A stretch of DNA of 64,000 nt from Prauserella cavernicola (GTDB lineage: Bacteria; Actinomycetota; Actinomycetes; Mycobacteriales; Pseudonocardiaceae): NCBI RefSeq assembly GCF_016595675.1, contig NZ_JAENJH010000009.1, positions 238,708 through 302,707 of the forward strand, in the 5' to 3' direction. Under the pieces are notes generated by a model. It saw only the letters and a list, made by a program, of their open reading frames with translations, did not search any database and was not told where the DNA came from. The number at the start of each line of letters is the position of its first letter. Positions within the stretch are counted from its first letter, which is position 1. Position numbers and translations under genes: made by a program. Below, in pieces: positions 41,133 to 50,179 of this stretch.

Positions 41133-41984
41133 GTGACCGCAACTTATGTGCTCATCCACGGTTCGAACAGCAACTCGTTCGGCTGGGCGCCGCTGCAGCG
41201 TGAGCTGGCCCTGCTCGGACACCGCTCGCTCGCCGTCGACCTGCCCGGCCACGGGTTCGGCGCGGCCTGCTCCCCGGCGTACCAGGCGCCCCAGGACCTC
41301 GCCGCGTTCGCGGAGTCACCGTCGGCCTCGGCAGGCGTGACGCTCGCCGACTGCGTGGAGCACGTCGCCGGGATCGTGCGGCGAGCGCGCGAGCACGGTC
41401 CGGTGATCGCGGTCGCGCACAGCAGGGGAGGAGCCACGCTCACCGCACTCGGCAACGCCATCCCCGACCTGCTCTCCCGCATCGTCTACGTCTCCGCGTG
41501 GTGTCCGGTGGAGCTGCCCCTCGGCGGCTACCTCACCACGCCGGAGTTCGCGACCAGCGCCCTGGCGGACCCGCCGGACGTCCTCGTCGGCGATCCCGCC
41601 GCGCTCGGCACCATCCGGATGAACTGGCGCACCGCCGATCCGTTGGCGCTGGCCGCGCTCAAGCACGCGACGCTGGCCGACGGCACGGACGCGGAGTTCC
41701 TCGCCTTCCTCGGTACGCTCGAGCCCGACGAGAACCTCGACGCGGGCGGTGAGAACGACCGGGCGCGGGCCGGCACCTGGGGCCGCGTCCCGCGCACCTA
41801 CGTCCGGCTCACCGAGGACACCTCGATGCCGATCGCCCTGCAGGACCGGTTCATCGAGGAGGCCGACTCGCTGACGCCGGACAACCCGTTCGACGTGCGC
41901 TCGCTGCCGATGAGCCACGCGATGTTCCTGGTCCGGCCCGCCGAGGGCGCCGCGGTGCTCGCCGAGCTGGCGGACGAGGTCTGA
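41133..41984 (+). CDS. Alpha/beta hydrolase
   Basis: 283 residues from a GTG. Oxyanion-side HGSNSNSFGW, nucleophile elbow AHSRGG (Ser), and C-terminal MSHAMFLVRP with the catalytic His. It resembles the hydroxynitrile-lyase/methylesterase-like subgroup (YVLIHGSNSNSFGWAPL start). Only 2 bp before the amidohydrolase and 19 bp after the ROK gene, so possibly one transcript. Substrate unknown. Confidence 0.85.
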   Translation: MTATYVLIHGSNSNSFGWAPLQRELALLGHRSLAVDLPGHGFGAACSPAYQAPQDLAAFAESPSASAGVTLADCVEHVAGIVRRAREHGPVIAVAHSRGGATLTALGNAIPDLLSRIVYVSAWCPVELPLGGYLTTPEFATSALADPPDVLVGDPAALGTIRMNWRTADPLALAALKHATLADGTDAEFLAFLGTLEPDENLDAGGENDRARAGTWGRVPRTYVRLTEDTSMPIALQDRFIEEADSLTPDNPFDVRSLPMSHAMFLVRPAEGAAVLAELADEV

Positions 41985-41985
41985 C

Positions 41986-43587
41986 GTGGACACCGCGCCC
42001 ACGACGATCTTCACCGCGGCGACCGTGCACGCCCAGGCGGCCGCGCCGGTCGAGGCGTTCGCCGTGACCGGCGAGCGGGTTCTCGCCACCGGAGGGCTGG
42101 CCGAACTGCGCGAGGCGTTCCCGCGCGCCCGGGTGTGCGACTTCGGTGACAGCACGATCGTGCCCGGGTTCAACGACGCCCACATCCACATCGGACTCAC
42201 AGCGGAGGATCTGCTGCACCTGGACCTCTCGCACGCTGCGGTGTCCACTGTGGATGATCTGCTGTCGGTGGTGCGCGCCGAGGCCCTGCGTGCGGGAGCG
42301 GGGGACTGGGTGCGCGGGGCTCGCTACGACGACGTGAAGACAGGCGCCGTCACGCGGCGTCAGTTGGACGCGGTGGCGGGCAACGTGCCCGTGATCATCA
42401 GCCACGTCGCCGCGCACTGGGGAGTCGCGAACAGTGCCGCGCTCGCCGCACTGGGCTACCACGACGACAGCCAACCGCCGCCCGGCGGCGACTTCGGCCG
42501 CGACGCGGACGGCAGGCTCGATGGCAGGCTGATCGAACGCGCGCTGCTGGACGTGCTGCTCCCGGCCACCGGCAGGGGCGAGTCGCCGATCCGGCCCAGC
42601 ACCGAGGACGAGCGCCTCACCGGCGTGCGCAGAGCTGTCGAACGCTGGCACGGCGCGGGGCTGACGTCCATCTGCGACGCGCTCGCCTCGCCAGCGGACA
42701 TCGCACTGCTGCGGCGAGCCCGGCGCACCGGCGACCTGACGCTGCGCACCGGGTTCCTGCTCGCCATCGACCACTACGACCGGGCGCGCGAGCTCGGCGT
42801 CGGCAGCGGCTTCGGCGACGACCACCTGCGGATGGTGGGCGTCAAGGGATTCGTCGACGGCGCGATCGGCGGGCGCACGTGCCTGCTCTCGGAGCCGTTC
42901 ACCGGCACAGATGACCACGGCCTGCAGATCACCGGCACCGCCGACTTGGCCGAACAGGTGGCGCGCGTGCACGCTGACGGCAACCGGATGGGCGTGCACG
43001 CCAACGGCGACGCGGCGATCCGGGTGCTGCTGGACGTCTACGAATCCGTTGCCGGTAACGGTCAAGGGCTCCGGCACCGCATCGAGCACTGCTCACTCGT
43101 GGACGACGAGATCCTGCGCCGCATGAAGGCGCTCGACGTGATCGCGGTGCCGTTCGCGGGCTACCCGGCCTACCACGGCGGGGCGCTGGAATCCTGGTAC
43201 GGCGCCGAGCGAACGGGCCGGATGTTCGCTCATCGGTCTTTTGTGGACCACGGGATCACCGTCGCCGGATCGTCGGACTACCCGTGCGGCCCGTACGAGC
43301 CGCTGGTCGGCCTGCAGAGCATGGTCACCAGGCGCGGGATCGACGACGGTGCTCTGGTAGGGGGCCGCCAGTGCATCAGCGCGGCCGAAGCGCTCGAGAT
43401 CTACACCATCGGATCGGCCGCGGCCAGCGGTGACGAGCACCGGTTGGGCAGGCTGGCTCCCGGATTCCTCGCCGACTTCGCGGTGCTGGACCGCGACCCG
43501 TTGGTCGTCGAGCCGGACACGATCGCGGAGACCGCGGTGCGCCACACCTATGTCGGCGGGAGCCGCGTGTGGACGGCTCCCAGCTGA
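41986..43587 (+). CDS. Amidohydrolase, YtcJ-like
   Basis: 533 residues. Metal motif FNDAHIHIG near residue 67, later HRIEHCSL (metal-site His), GSSDYPCGPYEPL near the end of the barrel, and a final GRLAPGFLADFAVLDRDPL. This is the large amidohydrolase subgroup (YtcJ/NfdA-like) acting on amides, formamides or cyclic N-compounds. Cotranscribed with the alpha/beta hydrolase on spacing. Confidence 0.88.
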   Translation: MDTAPTTIFTAATVHAQAAAPVEAFAVTGERVLATGGLAELREAFPRARVCDFGDSTIVPGFNDAHIHIGLTAEDLLHLDLSHAAVSTVDDLLSVVRAEALRAGAGDWVRGARYDDVKTGAVTRRQLDAVAGNVPVIISHVAAHWGVANSAALAALGYHDDSQPPPGGDFGRDADGRLDGRLIERALLDVLLPATGRGESPIRPSTEDERLTGVRRAVERWHGAGLTSICDALASPADIALLRRARRTGDLTLRTGFLLAIDHYDRARELGVGSGFGDDHLRMVGVKGFVDGAIGGRTCLLSEPFTGTDDHGLQITGTADLAEQVARVHADGNRMGVHANGDAAIRVLLDVYESVAGNGQGLRHRIEHCSLVDDEILRRMKALDVIAVPFAGYPAYHGGALESWYGAERTGRMFAHRSFVDHGITVAGSSDYPCGPYEPLVGLQSMVTRRGIDDGALVGGRQCISAAEALEIYTIGSAAASGDEHRLGRLAPGFLADFAVLDRDPLVVEPDTIAETAVRHTYVGGSRVWTAPS

Positions 43588-43590
43588 GAC

Positions 43591-44220
43591 CTATGTGGTC
43601 AGGTCGGGGGCGAACTGGGCCAGTGAGACCTTCCGCGCCTCGTCGATCTGGTCCGGCGTCGCGGTACCGGAGGACTCGGTGGCCTTCGCCCACGCGCTCA
43701 CCGAGTGCTGCGAGAACCGTTGCGTGTCCTGGGAGTTCTCCCACTCGGCCACGTCGCCGATCTCCTCGCCGCGCACGTACTTGTCCAGACCGAGCAGGCT
43801 GACGTCCCAGCCGGGTCCGACGTAGAGCGAGCCCGCGCCGCTTCCCGCGAGCTCGATCGGCACCGTGTGCTCGAGCTCCACCACCGTGTCGCCGTTCTCG
43901 TCCGAGGCCAGGCGCAGTGCCACGATGCTGTCCTCGGAGCCCCAGGTGAGCTCGAGCAGCTCGGGGCGCTCGCACCGCAGGATCTCGCCGTCGGCGTTGC
44001 CCTCGACCTCGAAGCGGCCGCCTTCCTTCAGCTCGCCCGTGACGGGTGCGAACCAGCGGGGCAACCGGTCCGGGTCGGTCAGCGCGTCCCAGACGTCGTC
44101 GATCTCGGCGGAGTAGCGCCTGCGCAGCAGCACGCCGACCGACTCGCCCTGCTCGTCATCCGCCTGTCTCTTCTTGACCTCGCGATACACGGTCTTGAGC
44201 TGGGTCGCGATATCGATCAT
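43591..44220 (-). CDS. SRPBCC/AHSA1-like protein (ArsR-linked)
   Basis: 209 residues, ATG at 44218-44220 overlapping the ArsR stop by 4 bp. SRPBCC start RRRYSAEIDDVWDALTDPDR with RWFAPVTGELKEGGRFEVEG and CERPELLELTWG is the AHSA1/START-like pattern. In actinobacteria such genes commonly follow an ArsR repressor. The ligand is unknown; it resembles the gene at 57493-58140, which shares the same operator core. Confidence 0.85.
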   Translation of the reverse strand: MIDIATQLKTVYREVKKRQADDEQGESVGVLLRRRYSAEIDDVWDALTDPDRLPRWFAPVTGELKEGGRFEVEGNADGEILRCERPELLELTWGSEDSIVALRLASDENGDTVVELEHTVPIELAGSGAGSLYVGPGWDVSLLGLDKYVRGEEIGDVAEWENSQDTQRFSQHSVSAWAKATESSGTATPDQIDEARKVSLAQFAPDLTT

Positions 44221-44564
44221 GGGTTGTCCGTACCCTTCCTGCGGCGCTCGCGTTTGCCTCGTGCGAGCTCGGTGGCCAGTGCGTCGAGGTGCTGGTTCCA
44301 GAAGCGACGGAAGCGGTCCAGCCATAGGTCTACCTCCCGTAGCCCCGCCGTGTCCACGGAGTACAGCCGTCGGGTGCCTTCAGCGCGGGCCGTCGCGAAG
44401 CCGTTGTCCCGCAGTACCCGCAGGTGCTGGGAGACCGCGGGCTGGGAGATCCCGAACTCCTCCTGGATGGTCGCTGTGATCGCGCCCGACGTGAGCTCGC
44501 CGTCGGCGAGCAGTTCCAGGATGCGGCGTCTGACCGGATCCCCCAGAACGTCGAACGCGTGCAC
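44217..44564 (-). CDS. ArsR family transcriptional regulator
   Basis: 115 residues from GTG at 44562-44564. Winged HTH: VLGDPVRRRILELLADGELT, GISQPAVSQHLRVLRDNGFA, EGTRRLYSVDTAGL. No CxC/ELCVCD metal site is seen, so it is of the SRPBCC-linked ArsR group rather than metal sensors. Autoregulation through the palindrome at 44586-44597 is likely. Confidence 0.88.
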   Translation of the reverse strand: MHAFDVLGDPVRRRILELLADGELTSGAITATIQEEFGISQPAVSQHLRVLRDNGFATARAEGTRRLYSVDTAGLREVDLWLDRFRRFWNQHLDALATELARGKRERRRKGTDNP

Positions 44565-44585
44565 GAGCCCATCCTGACAGTGAGG

Positions 44586-44597
44586 ACTTATATAAGT
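44586..44597. promoter_or_regulatory. ArsR operator candidate ACTTATATAAGT
   Basis: Perfect 12-bp palindrome 22 bp upstream of the ArsR GTG, in the only AT-rich patch of this region. The same CTTATATAAG core appears within a 32-bp palindrome at 58253-58284 upstream of another SRPBCC gene. Confidence 0.65.
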
Positions 44598-44613
44598 CAA
44601 GGCTGAAATAAAG

Positions 44614-44961
44614 TCAGCCGGGGGGCCAGGTCATCGCCCTTCCGCCCAGCACGTGGCAGTGCGCGTGGAACACCGTCTGCTGGCCGTCAGTGCCGGTGTT
44701 GAACACGAGCCGGTAGCCGGAGCCCGCCACGTCGTCGAGCTTGGCGACCTCGCCCGCCACGGCCAGCACCTCACCGGCCAGTGCGGGGTCCGCGCCCGCC
44801 ATCGCTGCCGCGTCGGCGTAGTGCTCCTTGGGGATCACGAGCACGTGCGTCGGTGCCTTCGGATCGATGTCCCTGAACGCCAGCACGGTGTCGGTCTCGT
44901 GGACCACGGTGGCCGGCAGTATCCCCGCGACGATGCGGCAGAACAGGCACTCGGTGCTCAT
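44614..44961 (-). CDS. HIT-family nucleotide-binding hydrolase
   Basis: 115 residues, ATG at 44959-44961. Starts with a zinc-like CLFCRIVAG segment and carries the histidine triad FHAHCHVLGG near the C-terminus. Such HINT-like enzymes hydrolyse AMP-linked phosphoramidates. Upstream ACGAGAAC weak ribosome site; GTG at 44970 is an alternative start. Confidence 0.9.
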   Translation of the reverse strand: MSTECLFCRIVAGILPATVVHETDTVLAFRDIDPKAPTHVLVIPKEHYADAAAMAGADPALAGEVLAVAGEVAKLDDVAGSGYRLVFNTGTDGQQTVFHAHCHVLGGRAMTWPPG

Positions 44962-45282
44962 CGTTCTCACTGTAAGCCAGCGAGCCAGCCGGTGCGGGAG
45001 TCGTGATCACGATCCCAGTAAGGCGGGGGCGGCGGCGCCCGCGAGCCGGTGCTGTGCGGGGCGGCGTCTGGTGCGCGCAGGTCAGGAGGCGAGGGGGAGG
45101 CCGGGCGCCAGGTGTGAGCGAGTGGGGCCGCGACCAGCGCATTTCCGGATCATGCTTGCGGCCGTGCGGCTATTGCCGATGGTCGCCGATTCGGCGGGCG
45201 AGGTTCATTTCGCCGGGCACTGAACCCACTCGCGACGGGGTTCCGGTCGCCACCGTTGCCCCGTCGCGGTGAGATGATCGTT
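44962..45282. other. Intergenic region between HIT and lsr2 genes
   Basis: 321 bp. Open frames are GC-bias shadows without ribosome sites. I see no gene; the only features are GC-rich stems. Confidence 0.45.
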
Positions 45283-45633
45283 TCAGTTGCGTCGGTGATA
45301 GGCCTCGGTGACCTCGGACGGAATGCGGCCACGCTCGGAAATGTCGTAACCGTTCTTCCGTGCCCAGGCGCGAATGGCCTGATTCTGTTCGCGATCGGCC
45401 GACGACGAACGGCCCACGGCGGTGCCATTGCCGCGCTTGCCCGGGGTGCGCTTGCGCCCACCCGCGCGCCGCGCGTGGTCGACGTACTGAGCCAGCGCAT
45501 CGCGCAGCTCCTCCGCATTCTCCGCGGACAAGTCGATCTCATAACTGACGCCGTCCAGGCCGAACTCGATGGTCTCGTCGGCCTCGGAACCGTCGAGATC
45601 GTCCACGAGGGAGACAAGAACCTGCTGCGCCAC
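45283..45633 (-). CDS. lsr2: Lsr2 nucleoid-associated xenogeneic silencer
   Basis: 116 residues from GTG at 45631-45633 with GGAGG just upstream. N-terminal dimerisation domain VLVSLVDDLDGSEADETIEF and the C-terminal DNA-binding domain with IRAWARKNGYDISERGRIP, which holds the RGR minor-groove AT-hook-like motif. It is the actinobacterial H-NS analogue that silences AT-rich foreign DNA. Confidence 0.96.
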   Translation of the reverse strand: MAQQVLVSLVDDLDGSEADETIEFGLDGVSYEIDLSAENAEELRDALAQYVDHARRAGGRKRTPGKRGNGTAVGRSSSADREQNQAIRAWARKNGYDISERGRIPSEVTEAYHRRN

Positions 45634-45673
45634 CGTTCCTCCTGTTTCGTCTGGACAATGCAAATGTGAATTG

Positions 45674-45713
45674 CCTTCTCGGCCGGAAGTGTACCGGATA
45701 CCGGCTGAGAAGG
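45674..45713. promoter_or_regulatory. Inverted repeat upstream of lsr2
   Basis: CCTTCTCGGCCGG (45674-45686) and CCGGCTGAGAAGG (45701-45713) are inverted with one mismatch and a 14-bp spacer, 41-80 bp before the lsr2 start. Confidence 0.45.
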
Positions 45714-45803
45714 AACACGTTACCGAATACCGTGTTCCCCGGTCCGCACTAACCCCCGGATAGCAGAAACGGGGTCGGCTGCGTGACAGATGGGCAAATG
45801 TTG

Positions 45804-46784
45804 TTACGCGTTGTCCGTCCGTGCCGGGTAATCGTCACCGGTGCCCGAGTCGGGGCCGATCTCGACCCACTCCGTCGCCGCCCGGGAAACGCACGGCATG
45901 AGATAACGGCTCCGCTGCTCGTCGTCGAGCACCAGATCCCGGTGCTCGGCGGCTCCGGCGAACAACCGCACCCGGCAGGTGCCGCACGTGCCGCTCTCGC
46001 ACGAGCTGGGCACGTCGATCGCGGCCTCCCGCAGCGCGTCGAGCAGGGTCCTGTCCGCCGGGACCTCGACGGTCCGCCCGGTCGGCCGCCACGTCGCGCG
46101 AAACGGCGAGGCCGTGCCATCGGTGCCGGATACGCCCGTGAAGTCCTCGACGTGCACCCGGCTCGGCCGCCAGTGCATCGTCAGGGCCCGCACGTCGGCC
46201 AGCAGCGCTTCCGGCCCGCAGCAGTAGATGCGCGTGTCGTCGCGGGGCTCGGCCAGAAACGGCCACAGATCCAGCCGTCCCGCGCCGCTGTGGTGCAGCA
46301 CAACCGCGTCGTCGTCCACAGTGAACTCGTCGAGGAACGCCGTCTGCTCCGGTGATCGGGTCAGATACACCAGCCGCACCTCGGAACCGTGCCGGCGCAG
46401 CTGCCGGAACATCGCCCTGATCGGCGTGATTCCGATTCCGCCCGCGATCAGCAGGTAGCGCGGCGAGGGCACCAGTTCGAAACTGTTGGACGGCGCCGAC
46501 ACCAGCAGCTCGTCGCCCACCGCCGTGTCGTCGAGCAGGCTGACCGAGCCGCCGCGCCCGGAGTCCTCTCTCGCCACCGCGATCACGTAGCGGTCGCGCT
46601 CGGCGGGCTCGCCGGTGAGCGAGTAGCTGCGCGTCGGCCCGCCCGGAGTGTGCACCGTCAGGTGGGCGCCGACCGTGAACGTCGGCAGCGGCGCTCCGTC
46701 CACGGCACGCAGCTCGAACCGGCAGATCGAGGGCGTGAGCAGGTCCTTGGCCGTGATCCGCACGCGAAACGCCGGCGTGCTCAC
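45804..46784 (-). CDS. Flavin/2Fe-2S reductase (phthalate dioxygenase reductase-type)
   Basis: 326 residues from GTG at 46782-46784 overlapping the MOSC stop by 4 bp. FAD/FMN domain RSYSLTGEPAERDRYVIAV, NAD domain LLIAGGIGITPIRAM, then a C-terminal plant-type ferredoxin with CESGTCGTC followed by a distant Cys (LMPCVSRA). It moves electrons from NAD(P)H via flavin to 2Fe-2S. Partner is probably the MOSC protein upstream. Confidence 0.88.
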   Translation of the reverse strand: MSTPAFRVRITAKDLLTPSICRFELRAVDGAPLPTFTVGAHLTVHTPGGPTRSYSLTGEPAERDRYVIAVAREDSGRGGSVSLLDDTAVGDELLVSAPSNSFELVPSPRYLLIAGGIGITPIRAMFRQLRRHGSEVRLVYLTRSPEQTAFLDEFTVDDDAVVLHHSGAGRLDLWPFLAEPRDDTRIYCCGPEALLADVRALTMHWRPSRVHVEDFTGVSGTDGTASPFRATWRPTGRTVEVPADRTLLDALREAAIDVPSSCESGTCGTCRVRLFAGAAEHRDLVLDDEQRSRYLMPCVSRAATEWVEIGPDSGTGDDYPARTDNA

Positions 46785-47566
46785 GACGCGTCCCCGTAGG
46801 AGATGACGTCGCCGGGCCGGATGGTGCCGCCGTTGACGACCTCGGCGTAGAAGCCCAGCTCGGCGTGCCCGTACTGGTCGACGAGGTGACGGGGCACGGG
46901 GATGTCGCGCACCGCCGCGATCGGGTCGACCTCGGTGGCCGCGCAGCGCTTGGTGTTGAGCACGGCGCGAAGCCGCAGGTCACCGATGCGCAGCTCCTGT
47001 CCGACCAGATCGAGCTCGCTGAACGGCGGCAGGCCCTCGAAGTAGACGTTCGCCCGGAAGCGCAACGGGTCCACCGGCACCCCGATGCGGTCCTCCAGGT
47101 CGCGCACCGAGTCCAGGTTGATCAGCGAGATCGCGTTCATCATCGCGTCGGAGACCACCGAGACGTCGGTGAACCTCCTGCCCGCTGCGCTGGCCAGCAG
47201 CGGTGCGCTCCCGGCAGGGCGATCGAGCACGCGCGCGAAGAACGCGGTGACCTCGGCGGCGCCGTCCGCGCTGGACACGTCGGCCTCGAGTACCTCGTGC
47301 CCGCGCACCGCCACCCGCAGCACCGAGGTGCCGGGGTCGAACGTCGTGGTGAGCCCCGCCAGCCGAGCGTCCCTGGCGAGCATGAAGAACTGGTCCTTCG
47401 GCAGCGGGCTCGTCTGACCGGGCACGTAGCGGCCCTCGGGCCGCGCCAGCGCGAGCTCGCGGTCGTGCGGCACACCGCGGCCCGCCTCGAGCGTCACCGA
47501 CTCCAGTGGCTGCGCGCTCAGCCCCTTGATCGGATACACGTACAGCTGTCGGATCTGTCCGGTCAT
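46781..47566 (-). CDS. MOSC-domain molybdenum-cofactor protein (YcbX/mARC-like)
   Basis: 261 residues, ATG at 47564-47566. MOSC_N beta-barrel start VYPIKGLSAQPLESVTLEAG, followed by the MOSC domain with NLDSVRDLEDRIG, FRANVYFEGLPPF and TKRCAATEVDP, whose Cys is the expected Mo ligand. YcbX and mARC reduce N-hydroxylated bases and amidoximes. Unlike YcbX, there is no fused ferredoxin; that role is filled by the adjacent reductase. Confidence 0.87.
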   Translation of the reverse strand: MTGQIRQLYVYPIKGLSAQPLESVTLEAGRGVPHDRELALARPEGRYVPGQTSPLPKDQFFMLARDARLAGLTTTFDPGTSVLRVAVRGHEVLEADVSSADGAAEVTAFFARVLDRPAGSAPLLASAAGRRFTDVSVVSDAMMNAISLINLDSVRDLEDRIGVPVDPLRFRANVYFEGLPPFSELDLVGQELRIGDLRLRAVLNTKRCAATEVDPIAAVRDIPVPRHLVDQYGHAELGFYAEVVNGGTIRPGDVISYGDAS

Positions 47567-47604
47567 CGCAGTGCTCTCGCTTTCCTCGCAGCAAGAACCG
47601 TATC

Positions 47605-47623
47605 CGCTAGATCCGATCTAGCG
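47605..47623. promoter_or_regulatory. Perfect 19-bp palindrome CGCTAGATC-C-GATCTAGCG
   Basis: Located between the divergent MOSC gene (start 47566) and the FMN reductase (start 47675). Perfect 9-bp arms around a single central base. A likely operator for an unseen regulator. Confidence 0.6.
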
Positions 47624-47674
47624 ACCCGCCCCTCCCGGTCTCGCGCCTTGGTGGTGAGAGCACGAGGAGGCCTG

Positions 47675-48259
47675 ATGACCGCACGCGATCCCGCGACCGC
47701 ACTGCGTGTCGCCGTGCTCGTCGGCAGCACCCGCAAGGGCAGGGTCGGCGACACCGTGGCGGACTGGTTCGCCGGTCTCGCCTGCAGACGGGAGGACCTC
47801 GACGTCACCGTCGTCGACCTCGCCGATTTCGACCTGCCCGCGCGGCTTCCCGCGGAGCCGACCGGCGAGATGGCGAGGCTCGCGGCGCTGATCGGGGAGT
47901 CCGACGCGTTCGTCGTCGTGACGCCCGAGTACAACCGCAGCTTCCCCGCCTCGCTCAAGCAGGCCATCGACATCGCCTACGACGAGTGGCACGGCAAGCC
48001 CGCCGGGTTCGTGTCCTACGGCTGCCGGTCCTCCGGCCTGCACGCGGTCGAGGCGCTGCGGTGCGTCTTCATCGAGCTCCACGTCGTCACCATGCGCGAC
48101 ACGGTGAGCTTCGACCTCTTCGACGACGGTGTCGACGACTCCGGCAGGCCCGCCGACGACGACGAGCTCGGCCGCACCGTCACCGCGATGCTCGACCAGC
48201 TCGTCTGGTGGGGCACGGCGTTGCGCGCCGCTCGCGCCGAGCGGCCCTACGTCACCTGA
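47675..48259 (+). CDS. NADPH-dependent FMN reductase-like flavoprotein
   Basis: 194 residues, ATG at 47675 with CGAGGAGG upstream. [20 protein letters not shown] and [20 protein letters not shown] are the FMN_red family signatures, giving a flavodoxin-like fold. It may reduce flavins, quinones or azo/nitro compounds. Divergent from the MOSC/reductase pair and 19 bp before the ABC pair. Confidence 0.88.
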   Translation: MTARDPATALRVAVLVGSTRKGRVGDTVADWFAGLACRREDLDVTVVDLADFDLPARLPAEPTGEMARLAALIGESDAFVVVTPEYNRSFPASLKQAIDIAYDEWHGKPAGFVSYGCRSSGLHAVEALRCVFIELHVVTMRDTVSFDLFDDGVDDSGRPADDDELGRTVTAMLDQLVWWGTALRAARAERPYVT

Positions 48260-48278
48260 CTTCGAGAAAGGAAAGTTG

Positions 48279-49277
48279 ATGAGCAACAACAGGGGAGAAC
48301 TGGCGATCCAGGCGTCAGGGCTGATCAAGACCTTCGGCAAGACGAAGGCGGTGCGCGGCATCGACCTGGAGGTGCCAGCCGGGACCGTCTACGGGGTGCT
48401 CGGGCCCAACGGCGCGGGCAAGACCACCGCGGTCAGGATGCTCGCGACGCTGCTGCGTCCCGACGGCGGCGAGGCGACCGTGTTCGGCCACGACGTCGTC
48501 CGCGAGGCCGACGCGGTGCGCAGCAGGGTCAGCCTCACCGGGCAGTACGCCTCCATCGACGAGGACCTCACCGGCACCGAGAACCTGATGCTGCTGGCCA
48601 GGCTGCTCGGTCACCGCAAGCCGGGGGCACGCACACGGGCGGCCGAGCTGCTGGAGGCCTTCGGGCTCACCGAGGCCGCCGACCGGCAGGTGAAGAACTA
48701 CTCGGGTGGTATGCGCAGGCGCATCGACATCGCCGCGAGCATCATCAAGACGCCCGACCTGCTGTTCCTCGACGAGCCCACGACGGGTCTCGATCCGCGC
48801 AGCCGCAACCAGGTGTGGGACATCGTGCGGATCATCGTCGGCCAGGGCACGACCGTGCTGCTGACCACGCAGTACCTCGACGAGGCCGACCAGCTGGCCT
48901 CGCGCATCGCCGTGATCGACCGGGGCCGTGTCATCGCGGACGGCACCCCCGGCGAGCTGAAGTCGTCGGTCGGCTCCGGCTCGGTCCACGTCCGGCTGCG
49001 CGACGCCGCGCAGCGGTCCGAGGCACAGCAGGTGCTCGTGCGCACGCTCGGCACCGACGTGTCGCTCCAGCCGGAACCGGTGGCCCTCACCGCGCGCATC
49101 TCCGGCGAGGACTCCGGCCGCGCGGCGGCCGAACAGGCGTCGCGCGCGCTGGCCGAGCTCGCCGCCGCGGGCATCACCGTGGACGACTTCTCGCTCGGCC
49201 AGCCCAGCTTGGACGAGGTCTTCCTCGCACTCACCGACCACTCCGCCAGCGATTCCGAAGAGGAGGTGGCGGCATGA
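48279..49277 (+). CDS. Daunorubicin-resistance-type ABC transporter ATPase (DrrA family)
   Basis: 332 residues, ATG at 48279 preceded by GAAAGGAAAG. Walker [10 protein letters not shown], signature [15 protein letters not shown], Walker [15 protein letters not shown]-loop [11 protein letters not shown]. The C-terminal [19 protein letters not shown] segment identifies the DrrA group that exports drugs or antibiotics with a DrrB-type permease. Stop overlaps the permease start. Confidence 0.92.
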   Translation: MSNNRGELAIQASGLIKTFGKTKAVRGIDLEVPAGTVYGVLGPNGAGKTTAVRMLATLLRPDGGEATVFGHDVVREADAVRSRVSLTGQYASIDEDLTGTENLMLLARLLGHRKPGARTRAAELLEAFGLTEAADRQVKNYSGGMRRRIDIAASIIKTPDLLFLDEPTTGLDPRSRNQVWDIVRIIVGQGTTVLLTTQYLDEADQLASRIAVIDRGRVIADGTPGELKSSVGSGSVHVRLRDAAQRSEAQQVLVRTLGTDVSLQPEPVALTARISGEDSGRAAAEQASRALAELAAAGITVDDFSLGQPSLDEVFLALTDHSASDSEEEVAA

Positions 49278-50131
49278 CGACCGCGACCCCGGAGAAGGAG
49301 ACCGCGCCGTCGGTCGCCTACGTTCCCACCGCCGAGAGCCTCGGCGCCGTGCTCGCCTCGGGCGAGCAGCCACCCCGGCCGAGCGCCTGGTCGGCGTCGG
49401 TGACGTTCGGCTGGCGCGCGATGCTCAAGATCAAGCACGTGCCCGACCAGCTCTTCGACGTCACCGCGTTCCCGGTGATGATGACGCTGATGTTCACCTA
49501 CCTCTTCGGCGGCGCGATCGCCGGATCGACAGGGGAGTACCTGCAGTTCCTGCTGCCGGGAATCCTGGTGATGAGCATCGCCATGATCACGATGTACACC
49601 GGCGTCGGCGTCAACACCGACATCGAGAAGGGCGTCTTCGACCGGTTCCGCACCCTGCCGATCTGGCGACCGTCCGCTTTGGTCGGTGCGTTGCTCGGCG
49701 ACGTGTGCCGCTACCTGATCGGCTCGACGGTGATCCTGCTGCTGGGCCTCGTTCTCGGATTCCGTCCCGAGGGCGGCTTCACCGGCGTCGTGCTCGGCGT
49801 GGCATTGCTCATCGTGTTCTCGTTCGCGTTCTCGTGGATCTGGACCATGTTCGGCCTATTCCTCAAGAGCGAGAAGTCGGTGATGGGCGTGAGCATGCTC
49901 GTGCTCTTCCCGATGACGTTTCTGTCCAACGTGTTCGTCAACCCGGAGACCATGCCAGGCTGGCTGCAGGCCTTTGTGGACGTCAACCCGATCGCGCACC
50001 TGGTGGCGGCGGTGCGTTCGCTGATGGCGGGCACGCCGGACGGTGGCGAGATCCTGTGGACGCTCGTCTCCGGTGGCGTGATCCTCGCGATCTTCGGCAC
50101 GCTGACGATGCGCCTCTACAACCGCAAGTGA
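49274..50131 (+). CDS. ABC-2 type permease (DrrB-like)
   Basis: 285 residues, ATG at 49274 overlapping the ATPase stop by 4 bp. Six predicted helices from ~residue 62 on; the ABC-2 motif region [20 protein letters not shown] and [20 protein letters not shown] is conserved. An N-terminal ~45-residue cytoplasmic extension precedes the first helix. Works with the ATPase as a half-transporter dimer. Confidence 0.9.
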   Translation: MTTATPEKETAPSVAYVPTAESLGAVLASGEQPPRPSAWSASVTFGWRAMLKIKHVPDQLFDVTAFPVMMTLMFTYLFGGAIAGSTGEYLQFLLPGILVMSIAMITMYTGVGVNTDIEKGVFDRFRTLPIWRPSALVGALLGDVCRYLIGSTVILLLGLVLGFRPEGGFTGVVLGVALLIVFSFAFSWIWTMFGLFLKSEKSVMGVSMLVLFPMTFLSNVFVNPETMPGWLQAFVDVNPIAHLVAAVRSLMAGTPDGGEILWTLVSGGVILAIFGTLTMRLYNRK

Positions 50132-50136
50132 CGCGA

Positions 50137-50179
50137 CCGGGATCTCCTGGCGGTGCCTAGAGCCGCCAGGAGATCCCGG
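50137..50179. terminator. Bidirectional hairpin between convergent genes
   Basis: Perfect 17-bp arms 50137-50153 (CCGGGATCTCCTGGCGG) and 50163-50179, 9-nt loop. The loop and arms contain the stop codon of the minus-strand ATPase gene (50157-50159). Confidence 0.85.

Noticed and set aside
44614..45282. Plus-strand ORFs in the HIT/lsr2 spacer
   Set aside because: Antisense shadows without start signals.
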